A stretch of 7,556 bases of DNA, taken from the NCBI GenBank assembly GCA_943325425.2, contig CALPPJ020000054.1, positions 1 through 7,556 on the forward strand, given 5' to 3'. The DNA comes from Bifidobacterium breve (GTDB lineage: Bacteria; Actinomycetota; Acidimicrobiia; Acidimicrobiales; Ilumatobacteraceae). Of this stretch, positions 6,457 through 7,556 are shown piece by piece. The position numbers and the translations under genes were made by a program. Position 1 is the stretch's first letter. Every line of letters begins with the position of its first letter. The notes below the pieces were generated by a model. It saw only the letters and a list, made by a program, of their open reading frames with translations. It was not told the origin of the DNA and did no database searches.

Positions 6457-6903
6457 ATGAATCAACGCCGCAAGCATCAGGCCCTCGATCCTCGTAAATG
6501 GTTCGATCGGCTGCAGCCCCAAACATTGCAAATAGCGATGTGGTTGTTGTATCTCAACGGCTTTTTCGCGCTCATCGGCTTTATGGATAAAAGTGACTGG
6601 GCCGGAATAGCCAGAGAAACTAAGGGATCATTGGGCAGTTTTGTTGGCCTATTCGTGGTGGTGGCCTTCATAGGGGGCGGATTTCTAATGGCCAATGACC
6701 GCAAGGTCGGCTACAAACTGGCCCTCGTTGCCGCTTTTTCTCCTTTCGCCCTCAGAATATGGATCATGTGGTCGGTCCCTGGCTTCAGCATCATTGACAA
6801 GATCACTGGCAATGACATCATCGGATTCATTTTTGAAGCAGCCCTCTGTGCCTTGCTTTTGCATCCACAAAGTCGTGAACACCAACGCGTGTGGTATTCG
6901 TAG
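6457..6903 (+). CDS. Unrecognised four-helix membrane protein
   Basis: I do not recognise this 148-residue protein. It has a basic, hydrophilic N-terminus (about 1-24, Arg/Lys-rich, so probably cytoplasmic) and four likely membrane helices at about 25-43, 59-78, 85-106 and 119-135, with a short polar tail ending HPQSREHQRVWYS. There is no signal peptidase site or catalytic motif I can name. The ATG at 6457 is preferred over TTG 6433, because the latter would abut the inverted repeat and add eight unconvincing residues. No Shine-Dalgarno site is visible. The long open frame with hydrophobic periodicity and a sensible helix topology supports a real gene. It reads toward the hydratase gene 30 bases away, which seems to have its own promoter. 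Function unknown. Confidence 0.75.
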   Translation: MNQRRKHQALDPRKWFDRLQPQTLQIAMWLLYLNGFFALIGFMDKSDWAGIARETKGSLGSFVGLFVVVAFIGGGFLMANDRKVGYKLALVAAFSPFALRIWIMWSVPGFSIIDKITGNDIIGFIFEAALCALLLHPQSREHQRVWYS

Positions 6904-6921
6904 GACTCAAGCACCTTTGGC

Positions 6922-6927
6922 TAGGCT
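6922..6927 (+). promoter_or_regulatory. Candidate -10 box for a leaderless hydratase transcript
   Basis: TAGGCT fits the actinobacterial TANNNT -10 pattern and ends six bases before the ATG at 6934. Transcription would begin at or beside the A of the start codon. No Shine-Dalgarno site is present, as expected for a leaderless mRNA. No clear -35 box is visible. Confidence 0.5.
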
Positions 6928-6933
6928 GATCAC

Positions 6934-7392
6934 ATGACTGCACGAGTGATTACCGGAGTCGAAGGACTCAAAGCTGCTGTTGGAGAACACCTTGGTTACA
7001 GCGAATACATCGAGATAACCCAAGAACGTGTCAACCAGTTCGCCGAAGCCACTGGCGATCACCAGTGGATCCATGTTGATGTTGAACGAGCCAAGAGCGG
7101 TCCTTTTGGCGGCCCGATTGCGCACGGTTATCTCACCTTGTCAATAGGACCGATGTTGTATCCGACAGTTGTGCGTATTGAGGGTTTCTCCATGGGAGTC
7201 AACTACGGAGCCAACAAAGTTCGTTTCCCATCGCCAGTACCGGTTGGCTCAAAAATCCGTCTTGGTGTCAAGCTGCTAGAGATTGAAGAAATCGCCAATG
7301 GCGTTCAGATGACGATGGAGTTCACATTTGAATGCGCAGGTGCTTCAAAGCCATCGTGTGTCGCTGAAATCATTTTCCGTTCCTACATCTGA
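6934..7392 (+). CDS. MaoC-type (R)-specific enoyl-CoA hydratase, HtdZ-like
   Basis: These hotdog-fold enzymes add water to trans-2-enoyl-CoA to give (R)-3-hydroxyacyl-CoA, in fatty-acid or polyhydroxyalkanoate metabolism in the cytoplasm. The 152 residues carry the hydratase signature ATGDHQWIHVD with catalytic Asp42 and His47, followed by GPFGGPIAHGYLTLS, very like M. tuberculosis HtdZ (Rv0130, 151 residues, Asp40/His45). Length and both catalytic residues indicate a complete single-domain, homodimer-type enzyme. The start at ATG 6934 fits the family N-terminus and the -10 box just upstream. The next gene, convergent, is a probable F420-dependent oxidoreductase. Substrate chain length cannot be told from the sequence. 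Confidence 0.93.
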   Translation: MTARVITGVEGLKAAVGEHLGYSEYIEITQERVNQFAEATGDHQWIHVDVERAKSGPFGGPIAHGYLTLSIGPMLYPTVVRIEGFSMGVNYGANKVRFPSPVPVGSKIRLGVKLLEIEEIANGVQMTMEFTFECAGASKPSCVAEIIFRSYI

Positions 7393-7430
7393 CGCAAGCA
7401 CGGTCTGACATAACTTTTTGAAAAACGCAA

Positions 7431-7556
7431 CTATTTGAAATTCGCCATGACCTTGGCAAAAAGTTCAATGGATGTTGTTGACGGATAGTCGGCGCTCCAC
7501 GGAATAAAACCGCTACATCCGATTTTGATATAGGTCGCGACTTTTTCGGCTACCTC
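7431..7556 (-). CDS. C-terminal fragment of a probable F420-dependent LLM-class oxidoreductase
   Basis: The minus strand is open from the window edge to a TAG at 7431-7433, giving 41 residues. These include GCSGFIPWSADYPSTTSIEL and end in LFAKVMANFK. The pattern of an aromatic-rich W..DYP segment followed by E-L-F-A and a short basic end is what I recall from luciferase-like, F420-dependent oxidoreductases of actinobacteria. That is recognition from memory of a short tail, and no active-site residue is in view. The gene converges with the hydratase gene, 38 bases apart. No strong terminator is visible between them; only TTTTT-G-AAAAA at 7415-7425 could pair, weakly. Confidence 0.55.
   Translation of the reverse strand, partial: EVAEKVATYIKIGCSGFIPWSADYPSTTSIELFAKVMANFK

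Noticed and set aside
7411..7430. TTTTT-G-AAAAA as a bidirectional terminator between the convergent hydratase and oxidoreductase genes
   Set aside because: An A/T-only 5-bp stem with a one-base loop is not a stable hairpin.
1..7556. Defence system, mobile element, CRISPR array or biosynthetic cluster
   Set aside because: All complete genes but one belong to recognised housekeeping, signalling or lipid-metabolism families. No transposase, integrase, terminal repeats or spaced direct-repeat array was seen.

Overview
The window looks like chromosomal DNA of an actinobacterium, most plausibly of the Acidimicrobiia, with roughly half G+C. This is inferred from three things: actinobacterial-type versions of UppS, DinG, an MtrA-like regulator, a GerMN lipoprotein and a MaoC hydratase; TTG/ATG starts with few strong Shine-Dalgarno sites; and a leaderless-looking promoter. 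I see no tRNA or rRNA gene, CRISPR array, insertion sequence, phage or toxin gene, so it reads as core housekeeping and envelope-signalling DNA.

Left part (1-2466, + strand): the C-terminal two thirds of a cis-prenyltransferase (uppS), then a complete DinG-type iron-sulfur helicase. The helicase N-terminus is awkward. Family-like sequence continues upstream of the only usable start and runs into an in-frame TAA.

Centre (2471-5487): a two-component module on divergent strands. An OmpR/PhoB-family response regulator resembling MtrA is read leftward. A HAMP sensor histidine kinase and a threonine-linked GerMN lipoprotein are read rightward as a translationally coupled pair. The gene content matches the mtrA-mtrB-lpqB operon of other actinobacteria. 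Here the regulator is split off in the opposite direction, and the lipoprotein is cut down to one GerMN domain without the LpqB propeller. The 270-bp spacer holds repeated TTCAC words near the regulator start and a perfect 12-bp inverted repeat nearer the kinase.

Right part (5502-7556): era (ribosome-assembly GTPase) on the minus strand, convergent with the lipoprotein. Next is a short divergent spacer with two inverted repeats, an unrecognised four-helix membrane protein, and a MaoC-type (R)-enoyl-CoA hydratase close to mycobacterial HtdZ with a leaderless-type -10 box. Last is the C-terminus of a probable F420-dependent luciferase-like oxidoreductase, convergent and cut by the window edge.

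UppS, the MtrAB-LpqB-like module and Era all relate to growth, envelope synthesis or ribosome assembly, but nothing in the sequence shows that they are co-regulated. I found no clearly new multi-gene system. The best leads are the rearranged compact signalling module with its spacer, and the helicase start.
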